Shown here: positions 1 to 8,146 of the stretch, in pieces
Numbering within the stretch: position 1 is the stretch's first letter
Layout: the number at the start of each line of letters is the position of its first letter
From: an uncultured Christensenella sp.
Lineage (GTDB): Bacteria > Bacillota > Clostridia > Christensenellales > UBA3700
Assembly (NCBI GenBank): GCA_949287655.1
Contig: CASEHD010000020.1
Coordinates: 1-45,070, forward strand
Length of the DNA: 45,070 nt
Direction: 5' to 3'
Program-made: the position numbers and the translations under genes
The notes under the pieces: generated by a model
Databases searched by the model: none
The model's input: only the letters and a program-made list of their open reading frames with translations
Told to the model about the DNA's origin: nothing

Positions 1-63
1 ATATCTCTCAAATTAAAAGGAATGAGTCCTGTACAATACAGAACTCACTCAAATACAATTTAA
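1..63 (+). CDS. C-terminal end of IS3-family (IS150 group) transposase, cut by window edge
   Basis: Only the last 20 codons before TAA at 61-63 are present. They read ISLKLKGMSPVQYRTHSNTI, the typical end of IS3-family OrfB DDE transposases (the GMSPVQYR block). The catalytic part lies to the left of the window. An IS terminal repeat follows within 10 bases, which supports the call. Whether the element is intact cannot be seen. Confidence 0.85.
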   Translation: MSLKLKGMSPVQYRTHSNTI

Positions 64-97
64 TTAATTCTTTGTCCAACTTTTGGGGTTCACCTCA
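1..97 (+). mobile_element. Right end of an IS3-family insertion sequence
   Basis: The transposase tail is followed by a terminal repeat at 71-97 that ends in CA. Read inward on the other strand it starts TGAGGTGAACCCC and continues AAAAGTTGGACA, the usual IS3/IS150 end. IS3 elements duplicate 3-4 bp of target; AAC at 98-100 would be the right copy, but the left end is outside the window. The insertion lies just beyond the terminator of the M23 gene and does not break a gene visible here. Confidence 0.8.
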
Positions 98-112
98 AAC
101 ACGGGAGCGTTT

Positions 113-146
113 TTTTTATAAAAAAGACGGACGAAACGTCCGTCTT
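113..146 (-). terminator. Rho-independent terminator of the M23 peptidase gene
   Basis: Perfect 10-bp stem (124-133 with 137-146) and a 3-nt loop; on the minus strand it is followed by a T-rich run. It lies 8 bases past the stop of the M23 gene. Confidence 0.9.
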
Positions 147-154
147 ACGCAGGC

Positions 155-832
155 TTACTTGTCGCCCTCTCGCATATACTGCGCGGGATCGACTTTTACG
201 CCGTCTTTGGTAAGTTCGAGATGCAGGTGCGCTCCCTGAGCTATCTCCGCCAGCGCGTCCGCGCTTATGACGCCTATCTTGTCGCCCTCTTTGACCTCGC
301 TGCCCGCAGTTACCGTCACATCGTCGAGAAGTCTCATCGTCGTTTCGAAACCGCCTTCGTGCGATATCACGACCGTGGTGCCGTAGAAAGTGTCTGTGTC
401 TACGGATTTAACGGTTCCGTCGAACGGACAATACACCGTGCTTCCCGCCGCCGCGAGCAGGTCCAGACCTTCGTGGGTCGCCCAGTGCTGCATGGTCGGA
501 TTGAATACCAGCTCAGTATTGCTGAAACCGATATCCACGGTATAATTGTCAAGTATCGTGCCGATTGCGAACGTTTTTGCCGGCTTTTCGTCGTCCTCTC
601 CGTCTTCGTCGTCCTTGTCGTTGTCGACGTCTCCGTTTACGTCGTCGTCATCGCCGACTCCTCCGTTGACCGTGGGATCTTCGGTCGTCTTGTCGTTCGA
701 TCCGTTTACGGCTGCGATCGTGATCATTGTGCCGATGGCGAGCACGCATACGATTATCAGCACAAAATATATATTGCGCTTGAAAAACGCCAGAACCTTG
801 TTGCCGCCGCCTTCCTGATTTGCCTTTTTCAT
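155..832 (-). CDS. Membrane-anchored M23/LytM-domain protein, SpoIIQ-like
   Basis: 225 aa. A short cytoplasmic N-terminus is followed by one membrane segment (about 20-42), a strongly Asp/Glu-rich linker (about 45-84) and a LytM domain (about 110-220). The zinc ligands of M23 peptidases are all visible: H120 and D124 (HEGLD) and the H202-L-H204 pair, so the domain may be an active cell-wall endopeptidase rather than a degenerate one. One membrane anchor plus an external LytM domain is the layout of SpoIIQ, and the upstream neighbour is YwmB-like, as in the ywmB-spoIID-spoIIQ region of Firmicutes; that identity is inference. The ATG has a GGAGG site. A generic divisome or cell-wall M23 protein is the alternative. 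Confidence 0.75.
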   Translation of the reverse strand: MKKANQEGGGNKVLAFFKRNIYFVLIIVCVLAIGTMITIAAVNGSNDKTTEDPTVNGGVGDDDDVNGDVDNDKDDEDGEDDEKPAKTFAIGTILDNYTVDIGFSNTELVFNPTMQHWATHEGLDLLAAAGSTVYCPFDGTVKSVDTDTFYGTTVVISHEGGFETTMRLLDDVTVTAGSEVKEGDKIGVISADALAEIAQGAHLHLELTKDGVKVDPAQYMREGDK

Positions 833-887
833 AAAAACCTCCGTTTTTTGTTTTTGATTTATTTCGTTTAAGCCTGCGCTTACGATC

Positions 888-1370
888 TCAGTAACTGCCC
901 ATTACGAGAGGACTGCCGACCACTGTCGCGTTCTCCTTCAGGACTATCTGCACGTTTATCTTTTTACCGTCGGTCACGACTCCTCTGCCGCACCCTTCCG
1001 AATAGGCGTATATCAAAGTGCAATCCTCGCCTTTTTCTATTGAAACAGCCTTCGCGCCGTATTCTTCGAGAACGTCGCTCAAAGTCAGCTTTGCGTCGTA
1101 AAATACAGCCGCGCCCAGCACGCCGTCAACGCCGTCAATCACGTTTGCCGCGCCCGAAAGGTTGCAGGTATAGACGTTGAACGCGCCCGTTCCGGTATAT
1201 GTAAACGACTTGCTTTGTCCCGTCGCGTATACTTCGACTTTTCGTACCGGGGCGCCCAACGCCGCGTTTTCCGCCTTTTGAACAAGCCCTTCCGACGACC
1301 TTCCCGCCGCCGCGTATGTCACCGTCGCCGCAACGACGACCGCCAGAACGATAAGCATAAATTTTTTCAT
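888..1370 (-). CDS. Exported YwmB-like protein
   Basis: 160 aa with an N-terminal signal sequence (MKKF then a hydrophobic run to about residue 22). The body has no catalytic motif I can name. The C-terminus, with DGKKINVQIVL and the final VGSPLVMGSY, resembles the end of YwmB-family proteins (GSPIIT-EY type), but it is shorter than the roughly 220-245 aa usual for them. It lies 55 bases upstream of the SpoIIQ-like gene in the same direction, probably co-transcribed; YwmB and SpoIIQ are neighbours in Bacillus and clostridia. An AGGTGAG ribosome binding site precedes the ATG. Secreted protein of unknown function is the safe reading. Confidence 0.5.
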   Translation of the reverse strand: MKKFMLIVLAVVVAATVTYAAAGRSSEGLVQKAENAALGAPVRKVEVYATGQSKSFTYTGTGAFNVYTCNLSGAANVIDGVDGVLGAAVFYDAKLTLSDVLEEYGAKAVSIEKGEDCTLIYAYSEGCGRGVVTDGKKINVQIVLKENATVVGSPLVMGSY

Positions 1371-1460
1371 AACTCACCTGCCTCGCAAAGTATTGTTGAC
1401 AGCTTTATCGCGCTTTATACAACGGATCCCGGCAGTTTTTCTCCTTAAAGCCGGTCGCGC

Positions 1461-1490
1461 TTGACTAGCCGCGCGGGCGTGTGCTATATT
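1461..1490 (+). promoter_or_regulatory. Sigma-A promoter of hisC
   Basis: TTGACT at 1461-1466, 18-bp spacer, TATATT at 1485-1490. The predicted start near 1497 leaves a leader of about 11 bases holding the GAGGT ribosome binding site. It overlaps the GTG at 1481, ruling out that earlier start. Confidence 0.8.
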
Positions 1491-1507
1491 TAATCCGTGA
1501 GGTCAAT

Positions 1508-2572
1508 ATGAATTATTTGTCAAGACGTTGCAAATCAATACTTCCGTATACCGCGGGCGAACAGCCGCAGGACAAGAGGTACGTTAAACTCAACACCAAC
1601 GAGTGCCCTTACCCGCCCTCTCCCGCAGTTGAAAGGGCTCTGAAGGATTTTGACGCGGGCAGGCTCAGGCTTTACCCCGATCCCGAAAACAAAAAACTGG
1701 TGAACGCCGTCTCCGCACGGCACGGTTTGCAGCCGGACAACGTATTCGTCGGCAACGGCAGCGACGAGGTGCTGTGTATGTGCTTTCCCGCGTTTTTTGA
1801 CGAAAACGACACGGTAGCCTACGCCGACGTGACCTACTCTTTTTACAAAGTATGGGCGCATATGTACGACGTCAAGTCAAAAAAGATCCCTCTTGACGAC
1901 GAATTCAAACTGCTCGCTTCCGACTATTATAATATGGACGGCGTAAAGGGGATCATCATATGCAATCCCAACGCTCCGACAGGCACAGCCCTCGGCAGGC
2001 TCGACCTTCTGAAAATAGTCGAGACCAACCCGGACAAGATAATCATAGTGGACGAAGCGTACGGCGAATTCGCCTCTTCAAGCGTCGCGAGCCGCGTAAA
2101 CGACTACCCCAACCTTCTCGTGGTCAAGACTTTCAGCAAGGCGTACGCGCTCGCGGGTGCAAGGTGCGGATATGCGCTGGGCAACAAAACTCTCATCGAC
2201 GGTCTTAAACTGGTTAAGAACTCGATGAACTCATACACCGTAAACGCTCTGACGGAAGCCGTCGTCGTCGCCGCGCTGTCGGATAAAAAATACTACGCCG
2301 GCGTTATCGACAAGATAAACTCTCAACGCGAAGAGACGGCAGACGCTCTCCGTGAACTCGGCTTCGAGGTGCTCCCCTCTTCCGGCAACTTTATCTTCGC
2401 AAAGCACAAGGTGCTGTCGGGAAGCGAGATATACTTCCAGCTCAAAGAAAACGGCGTGCTGGTAAGACATTTCAAGGGCGACAGGACAAGCGATTTCGTC
2501 AGAATAACGATAGGCACGCATGAAGAGATGAGAACTCTGGTCTCAGAAATAAAGAAGATAATAAAGCAATAA
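1508..2572 (+). CDS. hisC: Histidinol-phosphate aminotransferase (class II PLP aminotransferase)
   Basis: 354 aa. HisC transfers the amino group from glutamate to imidazole-acetol phosphate, the seventh step of histidine synthesis; some HisC proteins also aminate aromatic keto acids. Fold-type I landmarks: KLNTNE near the N-terminus, NGSDEVL, NPNAPTG (about 153-159), DEAYGEF (about 182), and the PLP-lysine box TFSKAYALAGARCGY with K211. An in-frame GTG at 1481 would add nine residues, but it lies inside the promoter; ATG 1508 has GAGGT seven bases upstream. No other his gene is in the window, so it stands alone between its own promoter and terminator, and a role in Phe/Tyr metabolism cannot be excluded. 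Confidence 0.9.
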   Translation: MNYLSRRCKSILPYTAGEQPQDKRYVKLNTNECPYPPSPAVERALKDFDAGRLRLYPDPENKKLVNAVSARHGLQPDNVFVGNGSDEVLCMCFPAFFDENDTVAYADVTYSFYKVWAHMYDVKSKKIPLDDEFKLLASDYYNMDGVKGIIICNPNAPTGTALGRLDLLKIVETNPDKIIIVDEAYGEFASSSVASRVNDYPNLLVVKTFSKAYALAGARCGYALGNKTLIDGLKLVKNSMNSYTVNALTEAVVVAALSDKKYYAGVIDKINSQREETADALRELGFEVLPSSGNFIFAKHKVLSGSEIYFQLKENGVLVRHFKGDRTSDFVRITIGTHEEMRTLVSEIKKIIKQ

Positions 2573-2592
2573 GACGGACTATTCTGCAATTT

Positions 2593-2619
2593 AAAGCGCT
2601 CTTAACGGGCGCTTTTTTT
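2593..2619 (+). terminator. Terminator after hisC
   Basis: Stem AAAGCGC (2593-2599) with GCGCTTT (2609-2615), followed by a run of T, 20 bases past the hisC stop. Confidence 0.85.
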
Positions 2620-2706
2620 ATAAATAGAACTTTTTCGACAAAAGGCGGCATTTTCAGACGCTATCAAAATGATAATATTTTAATTATCAAAAGTACGGAG
2701 AACGAT

Positions 2707-3957
2707 ATGATAGACCTGAACGGATACGCCGCGCCCGAATTCGGCTGCAAATGCGGCAAGACCCACGCAGCCTATACCTCGCGGATCGTCGTCTGCGACG
2801 GCGCTATGCAAAAGCTGCCGGAAGCGTGCAGGGAGATCCTCGCGGAAGGACGAGTCGGCATAGTCGGCGACGAAAACGTAAAGAACATAACTTACGACGT
2901 AGAACGCACTCTCGTGCGCGCGGGCTACCGCACAAGGGCGGTTATCCTGCCCTCCGGCTTTACGAGCACACGCGAAGAGGCTGAAAAACTCGCAAACGGA
3001 GGAGAAGACATAAGACTGTGGGTCGCGGTGGGTTGCGGAAGCGTAGCCGACGCGGTACGCTATTGCGCTTTCTGTCGCTCCGAAGAATGGGTCTCTTTTC
3101 CGACTGCGCCGACAACGGACTCTTTGCTCTTTCCCTATTGCGACTATACCGAAAACGGCGTAAGGGTCACGGTAAGGGCGACTCCCCCGCGCGCGCTCGT
3201 CGCAGACTATTCCGTAATAGAAAACGCGCCCGGATATACCGTGGCGGCGGGTTACGGCACACTGCTTTCAAAACTTATGCGCGCTTTCGATTTTGCGTTC
3301 GACGGGATAACCGATAAAAAATACTGCCGCAAGCTCACGCACGAATTTACGGAAACGGTAACCTCATTCTTCACCGTCGAGTCGTGCGAGAACATCGCGC
3401 TCAGGATATGCAGAACGCTGATAAAGCTGGGTGTTATCGCTCAGCTCGCCGACGACGAAGACTTTACGACGGGCGGCGGCTATTTTGCGGCGCGCTGTCT
3501 TAAAACAAAATTCAATGACGCTCGCCTTATCGGCGAAAACGCTGCGATATCGGCTTTTACAGCCTACTGTATTCTCGACGGATATCTGAAGTATTCGCCC
3601 GACGATCTGTTTATCCCTGCCTCGCTCCCGGAATATTACAGATATCTGAGCAAAAACTGCGGACTCAGCGCAGTATCTCTTCTCGGAAAAGGCAAAAAAG
3701 AAGGCGGCGGCGAAGCGCACCTCTACATACTGAAAGAATACTCAGAAGATCTGCTGAACTCACTTCACACGCTGTTCGGCAACGTAAAAGGCAAGGCAAA
3801 ACAATTCCGCAGACTGTACGATGACGCAGGCTACTGGCTGGGATCGTATTGCTCTTACGACGCCGCGCTTAAAACGGTCGCGGCGGCGTACGCGGCGGGC
3901 GGAGACGGACTTTTATCTTCGCTTGCTCTCGGCGGCGCTCTCGAAAACGCGTTATAA
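2707..3957 (+). CDS. Glycerol-1-phosphate dehydrogenase (AraM/EgsA)-like protein with altered metal site
   Basis: 416 aa. AraM/EgsA enzymes reduce dihydroxyacetone phosphate to sn-glycerol-1-phosphate with NAD(P)H and a bound metal. Family marks: CKCGKTH near residue 14, a dehydroquinate/iron-ADH-like nucleotide region ending in VGCGSVADAVRY, TAPTTD (family TAPSxDG), then ATPPRALVADYSVI and AGYGTLLSK. The metal-binding histidine block, usually GSEHHxSH, reads GENAAISA here, so both His appear lost and no HGE block is obvious. It may be an inactive or repurposed relative. The ATG has GGAG at the right distance. It is a single gene, with no terminator seen before the next promoter. Confidence 0.65.
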   Translation: MIDLNGYAAPEFGCKCGKTHAAYTSRIVVCDGAMQKLPEACREILAEGRVGIVGDENVKNITYDVERTLVRAGYRTRAVILPSGFTSTREEAEKLANGGEDIRLWVAVGCGSVADAVRYCAFCRSEEWVSFPTAPTTDSLLFPYCDYTENGVRVTVRATPPRALVADYSVIENAPGYTVAAGYGTLLSKLMRAFDFAFDGITDKKYCRKLTHEFTETVTSFFTVESCENIALRICRTLIKLGVIAQLADDEDFTTGGGYFAARCLKTKFNDARLIGENAAISAFTAYCILDGYLKYSPDDLFIPASLPEYYRYLSKNCGLSAVSLLGKGKKEGGGEAHLYILKEYSEDLLNSLHTLFGNVKGKAKQFRRLYDDAGYWLGSYCSYDAALKTVAAAYAAGGDGLLSSLALGGALENAL

Positions 3958-4060
3958 AGCGAATTTTACCGGAATAACGCTTCTGAAATACTGCCGCAAC
4001 AAGCAAGTCGCACTTCTCCTACGCGCGGATCCGACGGAAAAATACGGCTAAAAGACGGTG

Positions 4061-4089
4061 TTGACCTTATCGACGTTTTCCTGTATAAT
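4061..4089 (+). promoter_or_regulatory. Sigma-A promoter of the methyltransferase gene
   Basis: TTGACC (4061-4066), 17-bp spacer, TATAAT (4084-4089). The ATG at 4097 is seven bases past the -10 box, where transcription should start, so the message is probably leaderless. Confidence 0.9.
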
Positions 4090-4096
4090 TTACCTT

Positions 4097-4714
4097 ATGG
4101 AAAGCAATAAAAAATACTCGCTGAACGCGGCGGCGTACGACAAGATAGCCGACGAATGGCAAGATTTCAGAAAGACCTGCGTTGTCAATAAATGCGTTGA
4201 GGAATTCTGTGCCATTCTACCCGACGGCGCGTGCGTACTTGACGCGGGTTGCGGCACCGGATATCCTATAAGCGCGTATCTCGTCGCGCGCGGATATAAC
4301 GTGACGGGGATCGATCCTTCCGAAAAAATGCTTGAAAAAGCAAAAGCTTTACGCCTTGAAAACGCGCGGTTTTTCAAATCGGATTTTCTCGGCTTTGAAA
4401 CGGGCGAAAAGTTCGACGCGATCATCGCGTTCGATTGTCTTTGGTACATTGAGCCGGACAGACAGCGGGAGATATATTCGAAAGCGGCTTCCCTACTTAA
4501 AGACGGCGGATATTTTATGTTCACCCACGGCAAAGAAAACGGCGAGATCGACGGAGAGATGATGGGAGAGACTTTTTATTACGCCGCTCTCGCGCTCAGC
4601 GAAGTAGACGCCCTTCTTAATAAAAACGGCTTTGACGTCGTGCGAAAAGAAACCGCTTACGCCGAGCCTACCACCGGCACGCGCGATCTTATGATATTCG
4701 CGAAAAAGCGGTAA
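4097..4714 (+). CDS. Class I SAM-dependent methyltransferase, substrate unknown
   Basis: 205 aa, a single Rossmann methyltransferase domain. Motif I VLDAGCGTGY at about 47-56 binds SAM, followed by the acidic ribose-binding residue in VTGIDPSEKML; FDAIIAFDCLWYIE is the motif IV region. Sequence and size fit UbiE/Methyltransf_11-type small-molecule enzymes, but the substrate cannot be told. The start is fixed by the promoter: an upstream in-frame start at 4058 lies before the -35 box. No Shine-Dalgarno sequence precedes the ATG. It stands alone before a convergent ribosomal protein operon. Confidence 0.85.
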   Translation: MESNKKYSLNAAAYDKIADEWQDFRKTCVVNKCVEEFCAILPDGACVLDAGCGTGYPISAYLVARGYNVTGIDPSEKMLEKAKALRLENARFFKSDFLGFETGEKFDAIIAFDCLWYIEPDRQREIYSKAASLLKDGGYFMFTHGKENGEIDGEMMGETFYYAALALSEVDALLNKNGFDVVRKETAYAEPTTGTRDLMIFAKKR

Positions 4715-4715
4715 T

Positions 4716-4786
4716 CCCGGGTAAAACGCAACAAATATTTTTTTGTGAGTCCGTCCGCAAACGTCGCGGATATTTTCCCGGGACAG
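4716..4786 (+). other. Long imperfect hairpin after the methyltransferase gene
   Basis: TCCCGGG-T-AAAA at 4716-4727 pairs with TTTTCCCGGGA at 4776-4786; inside, AAATAT/ATATTT and TCCG/CGGA can also pair. There is no clean T-run, so it may be a weak terminator, an mRNA-end structure, or a small repeat. Confidence 0.45.
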
Positions 4787-4877
4787 ATAACGCCTTTTAA
4801 AGTCGCAGGTAAGACGCATTGAACGGCATCACGCGTTTCCCCGACGTATCCGGAGATGTCGTTAAACGTAAGAAAGT

Positions 4878-4909
4878 AAAAAAAGACGCGTTTTCACGCG
4901 TCTTTTTAT
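4878..4909. terminator. Bidirectional terminator, main stop for rplJL
   Basis: 11-bp stem (4881-4891 with 4896-4906) and TTTC loop, flanked by A-rich and T-rich arms so it can work from both sides. It ends the rplJ-rplL operon on the minus strand and may also stop the methyltransferase transcript. Confidence 0.9.
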
Positions 4910-4926
4910 TGCTTTTGAGATAGAAA

Positions 4927-5301
4927 TTACTTCATTTCGACGTCTGCGCCGGCATCCTTGAACTTCTTGACGATCTCTTCAGCGGTATCCTTGCTGACGC
5001 CCTCTTTGATCTTGCTGGGAACTTCCTCTGCCATCTTCTTAGCGTCGACAAGTCCGAGACCGGTAACTTCTCTGACGACCTTGATAACCGCGATCTTGTT
5101 AGCGCCGGCACTCTTGAGAATGACGTCAAACTCAGTCTTCTCTTCTGCGGGAGCTGCCGCTTCCGCGCCTGCTGCGGGAGCTGCGACTGCCATAGCTGCC
5201 GCGCTTACGCCGAACTCTGCCTCGATAGCCTTAACGAGCTCGTTAAGCTCGAGAACGCTCATGCTCTTTACTTCTTCAATGATCTTAGCAATATCTGCCA
5301 T
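4927..5301 (-). CDS. rplL: Ribosomal protein bL12 (L7/L12)
   Basis: 124 aa. N-terminal dimerisation helices ([20 protein letters not shown]), an Ala-rich hinge (about 38-55) and the C-terminal factor-binding domain ([12 protein letters not shown], then [16 protein letters not shown]). It forms the ribosomal stalk that recruits EF-Tu and EF-G. The start at 5301 is preceded by GGAGG; an upstream in-frame start at 5316 has no proper site. It follows rplJ and shares its promoter and leader. Confidence 0.97.
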   Translation of the reverse strand: MADIAKIIEEVKSMSVLELNELVKAIEAEFGVSAAAMAVAAPAAGAEAAAPAEEKTEFDVILKSAGANKIAVIKVVREVTGLGLVDAKKMAEEVPSKIKEGVSKDTAEEIVKKFKDAGADVEMK

Positions 5302-5336
5302 TTTTGTATCCTCCAATAATTACGAAATTTTTATGA

Positions 5337-5858
5337 TTATTGTGCCTTCTTTTCGGCAACCTGTTGCAAAGCTCTTGCAAGTCCGCTGATAGGACTCTGC
5401 AGCAAGCCGAGCAATTGCGCGAGCAAAACTTCCTTGGAAGGAATGCTTGCCAGCTTTTCTACCGTTGATGCGTCGATGTAAGCGCCGTCCATCAAACCGC
5501 ACTTTACTTCAAGCGCGTTGACGGTTTTCTTAGCGTTTGCCACGACCTTTGCCGCCGCGAGAGCGTCGCCGTTAGCGAAAGCTACTGCGGTGGGGCCTTC
5601 GAGATGTCCGTCAAAACCACTGATGCCGAGTTCGTTCAGAGCGATCTGTACGAGACGGTTTTTAAGAACGCGGTATTCGACGTTTTCTTTGCGGAAATTA
5701 GCACGGAGCGCGGTGTCGTCTGCAACGGAAATGCCTTTGTAGTCGACGATTACCATAGCCTTGCAGTTCTGGATCTTGGATTTGATATCTTCGATCTGAG
5801 CCGCTTTCTGCTGCCTGGCTTCGGAAATTTTCGCAACTTTGTTTTCGTTCTTAGCCAT
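5337..5858 (-). CDS. rplJ: Ribosomal protein uL10
   Basis: 173 aa. It anchors the L7/L12 stalk to 23S rRNA. The N-terminal RNA-binding part has AMVIVDYKGISVADDTALR and the conserved NRLVQIAL; the C-terminal helix that binds L12 dimers ends SGLARALQQVAEKKAQ. Length is normal. It is the first gene of rplJ-rplL, behind its own promoter and an L10-type leader, so the pair is probably under feedback control by L10 (known for the family, inferred here). Confidence 0.97.
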   Translation of the reverse strand: MAKNENKVAKISEARQQKAAQIEDIKSKIQNCKAMVIVDYKGISVADDTALRANFRKENVEYRVLKNRLVQIALNELGISGFDGHLEGPTAVAFANGDALAAAKVVANAKKTVNALEVKCGLMDGAYIDASTVEKLASIPSKEVLLAQLLGLLQSPISGLARALQQVAEKKAQ

Positions 5859-5877
5859 TTCTACCTCCTATAAAATT

Positions 5878-5985
5878 ATCCCTCCGCGCCAAAGACACGG
5901 AGGGATCGTAAAATCCTTTTTTCTCCGCCTCGGCAAGATATTTAAGCTGTAAGCCCTTGCTGTCTTCGGCACAGATATTTTTCTT
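5878..5985 (-). ncRNA. Ribosomal protein L10 leader (autoregulatory mRNA structure)
   Basis: The leader between the rplJ promoter and rplJ contains CTGTGCCGAAGACAGCAAGG and, 16 bases on, TTAAATATCTTGCCGAGG, the paired blocks that make the L10-binding kink-turn region in Firmicutes. It is followed by a 9-bp hairpin (5878-5886 with 5898-5906) just before the AGGAGG site; its T-run is weak, so it may act on translation as well as transcription. Confidence 0.8.
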
Positions 5986-5993
5986 GTAAGACA

Positions 5994-6022
5994 AGTATAT
6001 TTTATACCTGCCCTTTTGTCAA
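5994..6022 (-). promoter_or_regulatory. Sigma-A promoter of rplJ-rplL
   Basis: On the minus strand TTGACA (6017-6022), 17-bp spacer, TATACT (5994-5999), in the gap after rplA. Confidence 0.9.
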
Positions 6023-6036
6023 GCGTTTTAACGCAA

Positions 6037-6723
6037 TTACGCTTTGACCGCGATCTTAACGCCGGGTCCCATCGTGCTGGCGACGGTAACGCTCTTTACG
6101 TACTGACCCTTGGCAGCCGCCGGCTTCGCCTTGAGTATCGCGTCGAAGATAGCGTTGAAGTTTTCCGTAAGTTTTTCAGCGCCGAACGACTTTTTGCCGA
6201 TAGCGACGTGAATGATGTTGGTCTTGTCCAGCCTGTATTCAACCTTACCGGCTTTGATCTCTTTGACCGCCTTCGTTACGTCCATCGTAACGGTGCCGCT
6301 CTTCGGGTTGGGCATAAGTCCCTTAGGACCGAGTACCTTACCGATACGACCGACCATACCCATCATATCGGGAGTGGTAACGCATACGTCAAAATCGAAC
6401 CAATTTTCGTTCTTGATCTTGTTGATCAGCTCTTCACCGCCGACGTAATCCGCGCCCGCAGCTTCCGCTTCGTCCGCCTTAGCGCCTTTCGCGATGACGA
6501 GAACTTTCGACGTCTTGCCGGTGCCGTGGGGAAGAACGATAACGCCTCTGACCTGCTGATCCGCATGACGGGAGTCAACGCCCAGTCTTACGTGAATTTC
6601 GATGGATTCGTCGAATTTAGCGGTCGCGCTGTCGACTACTGCCTTCATTGCCTCCGCTACGTCGTACGATTTGCTGCTGTCAACGACTTTGGAAGCCTCG
6701 ATATATCTCTTTCCTCTTTTCAT
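6037..6723 (-). CDS. rplA: Ribosomal protein uL1
   Basis: 228 aa, normal length. uL1 forms the mobile L1 stalk that helps tRNA leave the E site, and in many bacteria represses its own rplK-rplA message. Marks: MKRGKRY start, [13 protein letters not shown], the domain-II stretch [21 protein letters not shown], and the C-terminal [15 protein letters not shown]. rplK is 13 bases upstream, so the two are translated from one message. The rplJ promoter starts right after its stop. Confidence 0.97.
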   Translation of the reverse strand: MKRGKRYIEASKVVDSSKSYDVAEAMKAVVDSATAKFDESIEIHVRLGVDSRHADQQVRGVIVLPHGTGKTSKVLVIAKGAKADEAEAAGADYVGGEELINKIKNENWFDFDVCVTTPDMMGMVGRIGKVLGPKGLMPNPKSGTVTMDVTKAVKEIKAGKVEYRLDKTNIIHVAIGKKSFGAEKLTENFNAIFDAILKAKPAAAKGQYVKSVTVASTMGPGVKIAVKA

Positions 6724-6736
6724 AACTCAAACCTCC

Positions 6737-7162
6737 TTAGTCCTGAACAACGATGCCCATACTGCGGCACGTACCTGCGATCATGCTCATCGCGCTTTCG
6801 ATGCTGCCTGCGTTGAGGTCGGGCATCTTCATCGTCGCGATCTCTCTGATCTGAGCGGTGGTGATGGTCGCTACCTTGTCCTTGTTGGGCTTAGCGGAAC
6901 CGCTTTCGATCTTGCAAGCCTTCTTTATGAGGACGGGAGCGGGCGGAGTCTTGAGTTCAAACGTAAACGAACGGTCTGTATAGATCGTCATTACGACAGG
7001 GATGATAAGACCTGCCTTGTCCTTGGTCTTTTCGTTGAAGTCCTTGGTAAAGCCGGGGATATTGATACCGTGAGGTCCCAGAGTGGAGCCTACGGGAGGT
7101 CCCGGAGTAGCTTTACCGGCAGGAAGCTGCAACTTTACTATTGCTGAAATTTTCTTTGCCAT
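6737..7162 (-). CDS. rplK: Ribosomal protein uL11
   Basis: 141 aa, complete. It binds the GTPase-associated centre of 23S rRNA. Visible: [22 protein letters not shown] (thiopeptide-site prolines and methylated-lysine region) and the C-terminal RNA-binding part with AGTCRSMGI. The 78-base gap from nusG has a CCCGAAAGGG hairpin and a GAGCCG/CGGCTC pairing but no clear promoter, so it is probably co-transcribed with rpmG-secE-nusG. An AGGAGGT site precedes the ATG. Confidence 0.97.
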   Translation of the reverse strand: MAKKISAIVKLQLPAGKATPGPPVGSTLGPHGINIPGFTKDFNEKTKDKAGLIIPVVMTIYTDRSFTFELKTPPAPVLIKKACKIESGSAKPNKDKVATITTAQIREIATMKMPDLNAGSIESAMSMIAGTCRSMGIVVQD

Positions 7163-7240
7163 AATACTACCTCCTTATAGCAATCGTGGTATTGACGAGC
7201 CGTATGAAAGATTTGCGGCTCTCCCAGACCCTTTCGGGTT

Positions 7241-7780
7241 TTAGCCTATTTTTTCTATCTGCTCGAATTCGAGATCCACGCTGGTCTCGCGTCCGAACAT
7301 CGAGATGACGACCTTGACTTTCTGGACGTCGGGTTTGATCTCTCTGACCTCGCCCGTAAATCCTTGCAGCGCGCCGGATGTGACCTGAACTGTATCGCCG
7401 ACGTTGATGTGAAGGTCCTCTACCTTTACCTTTTCGAGCTGAGCCCTCTTGACGTCCTCGGCAGACATCGGGAGCGGCTTGCCGTCGCTGCTGTTAAAGA
7501 AATCTCTTACGCCTCTCGTCTGTTTGACCATATACCAGACTTGTTTGGTATAGATCATTTTGATGAACACGTAGTTGGGGTATTTGCGGCGCATGACAAA
7601 CTTTTTCTTGCCGTTGCGCTCAACCACCTCTTCCTCTTCCGGAACGACCACGTCGAATATAAAGTCCTGCAGACCGCTTGTCTCGACCATACGCAGAATG
7701 TTGTCCCTCGCGATATAATCGTAACCGTACGTCGTGCAGATTATATACCATTTCGGCTGTCCGTTTATCTCTTCTGCCAT
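7241..7780 (-). CDS. nusG: Transcription elongation/antitermination factor NusG
   Basis: 179 aa. The NGN domain (about 1-115) begins with PKWYIICTTYGYDY and has the YPNYVFIKM core that binds RNA polymerase; the C-terminal KOW domain contains VGDTVQVTSGALQGFTGEV. NusG links RNA polymerase to the ribosome or Rho. Usual secE-nusG-rplK order; secE lies nine bases upstream. Confidence 0.96.
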   Translation of the reverse strand: MAEEINGQPKWYIICTTYGYDYIARDNILRMVETSGLQDFIFDVVVPEEEEVVERNGKKKFVMRRKYPNYVFIKMIYTKQVWYMVKQTRGVRDFFNSSDGKPLPMSAEDVKRAQLEKVKVEDLHINVGDTVQVTSGALQGFTGEVREIKPDVQKVKVVISMFGRETSVDLEFEQIEKIG

Positions 7781-7789
7781 AGTCCCTCC

Positions 7790-8134
7790 TTATGCCGCGC
7801 CGCCGACGAGCAGTTCAAGCAGCCAAGCGCACAGAGAGTCGAAGCCCATAATTATCAGGACGAAAATCAGAACGACTAAACAGACGGTGCCGAACTGTGC
7901 GAACACTTTGCCGGCAGTCGGCCACGTGACTTTCTTGAGCTCAGACACGATACCCTTGAAGAAATTCTTTACGCGGGTGCCGAAACCGACTTTGTCCTCG
8001 TTTTTCTTAGCGCCTTTACCCTTTTTGGGCTGCACCGCGGGAAGATTGGCGTTGTTTTCACCGCTCAACTCTGCGTTGTTAAGCGCCTCGTTGATAACGC
8101 CCGCTTCCTCGACGTTTTTGTTTTTCTTGGACAT
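7790..8134 (-). CDS. secE: Preprotein translocase subunit SecE
   Basis: 114 aa. A charged, disordered N-terminal half (about 1-55) precedes the conserved amphipathic helix (NFFKGIVSELKKVTWPT) and one membrane helix (about 80-105), as in single-span Firmicute SecE. It clamps SecY in the membrane. It lies between rpmG (12 bases upstream) and nusG, with a GGAGG site. Confidence 0.93.
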   Translation of the reverse strand: MSKKNKNVEEAGVINEALNNAELSGENNANLPAVQPKKGKGAKKNEDKVGFGTRVKNFFKGIVSELKKVTWPTAGKVFAQFGTVCLVVLIFVLIIMGFDSLCAWLLELLVGGAA

Positions 8135-8146
8135 ATTCCCTCCGGA

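Noticed and set aside
4733..4753. Simple terminator right after the methyltransferase gene
   Set aside because: The ATTTTTTT run has no proper stem immediately before it; only the long imperfect hairpin 4716-4786 can be supported.
7163..7240. Promoter or terminator between nusG and rplK
   Set aside because: A short CCCGAAAGGG hairpin and GAGCCG/CGGCTC pairing are present, but there is no T-run and no -35/-10 pair, so the genes are treated as one operon.
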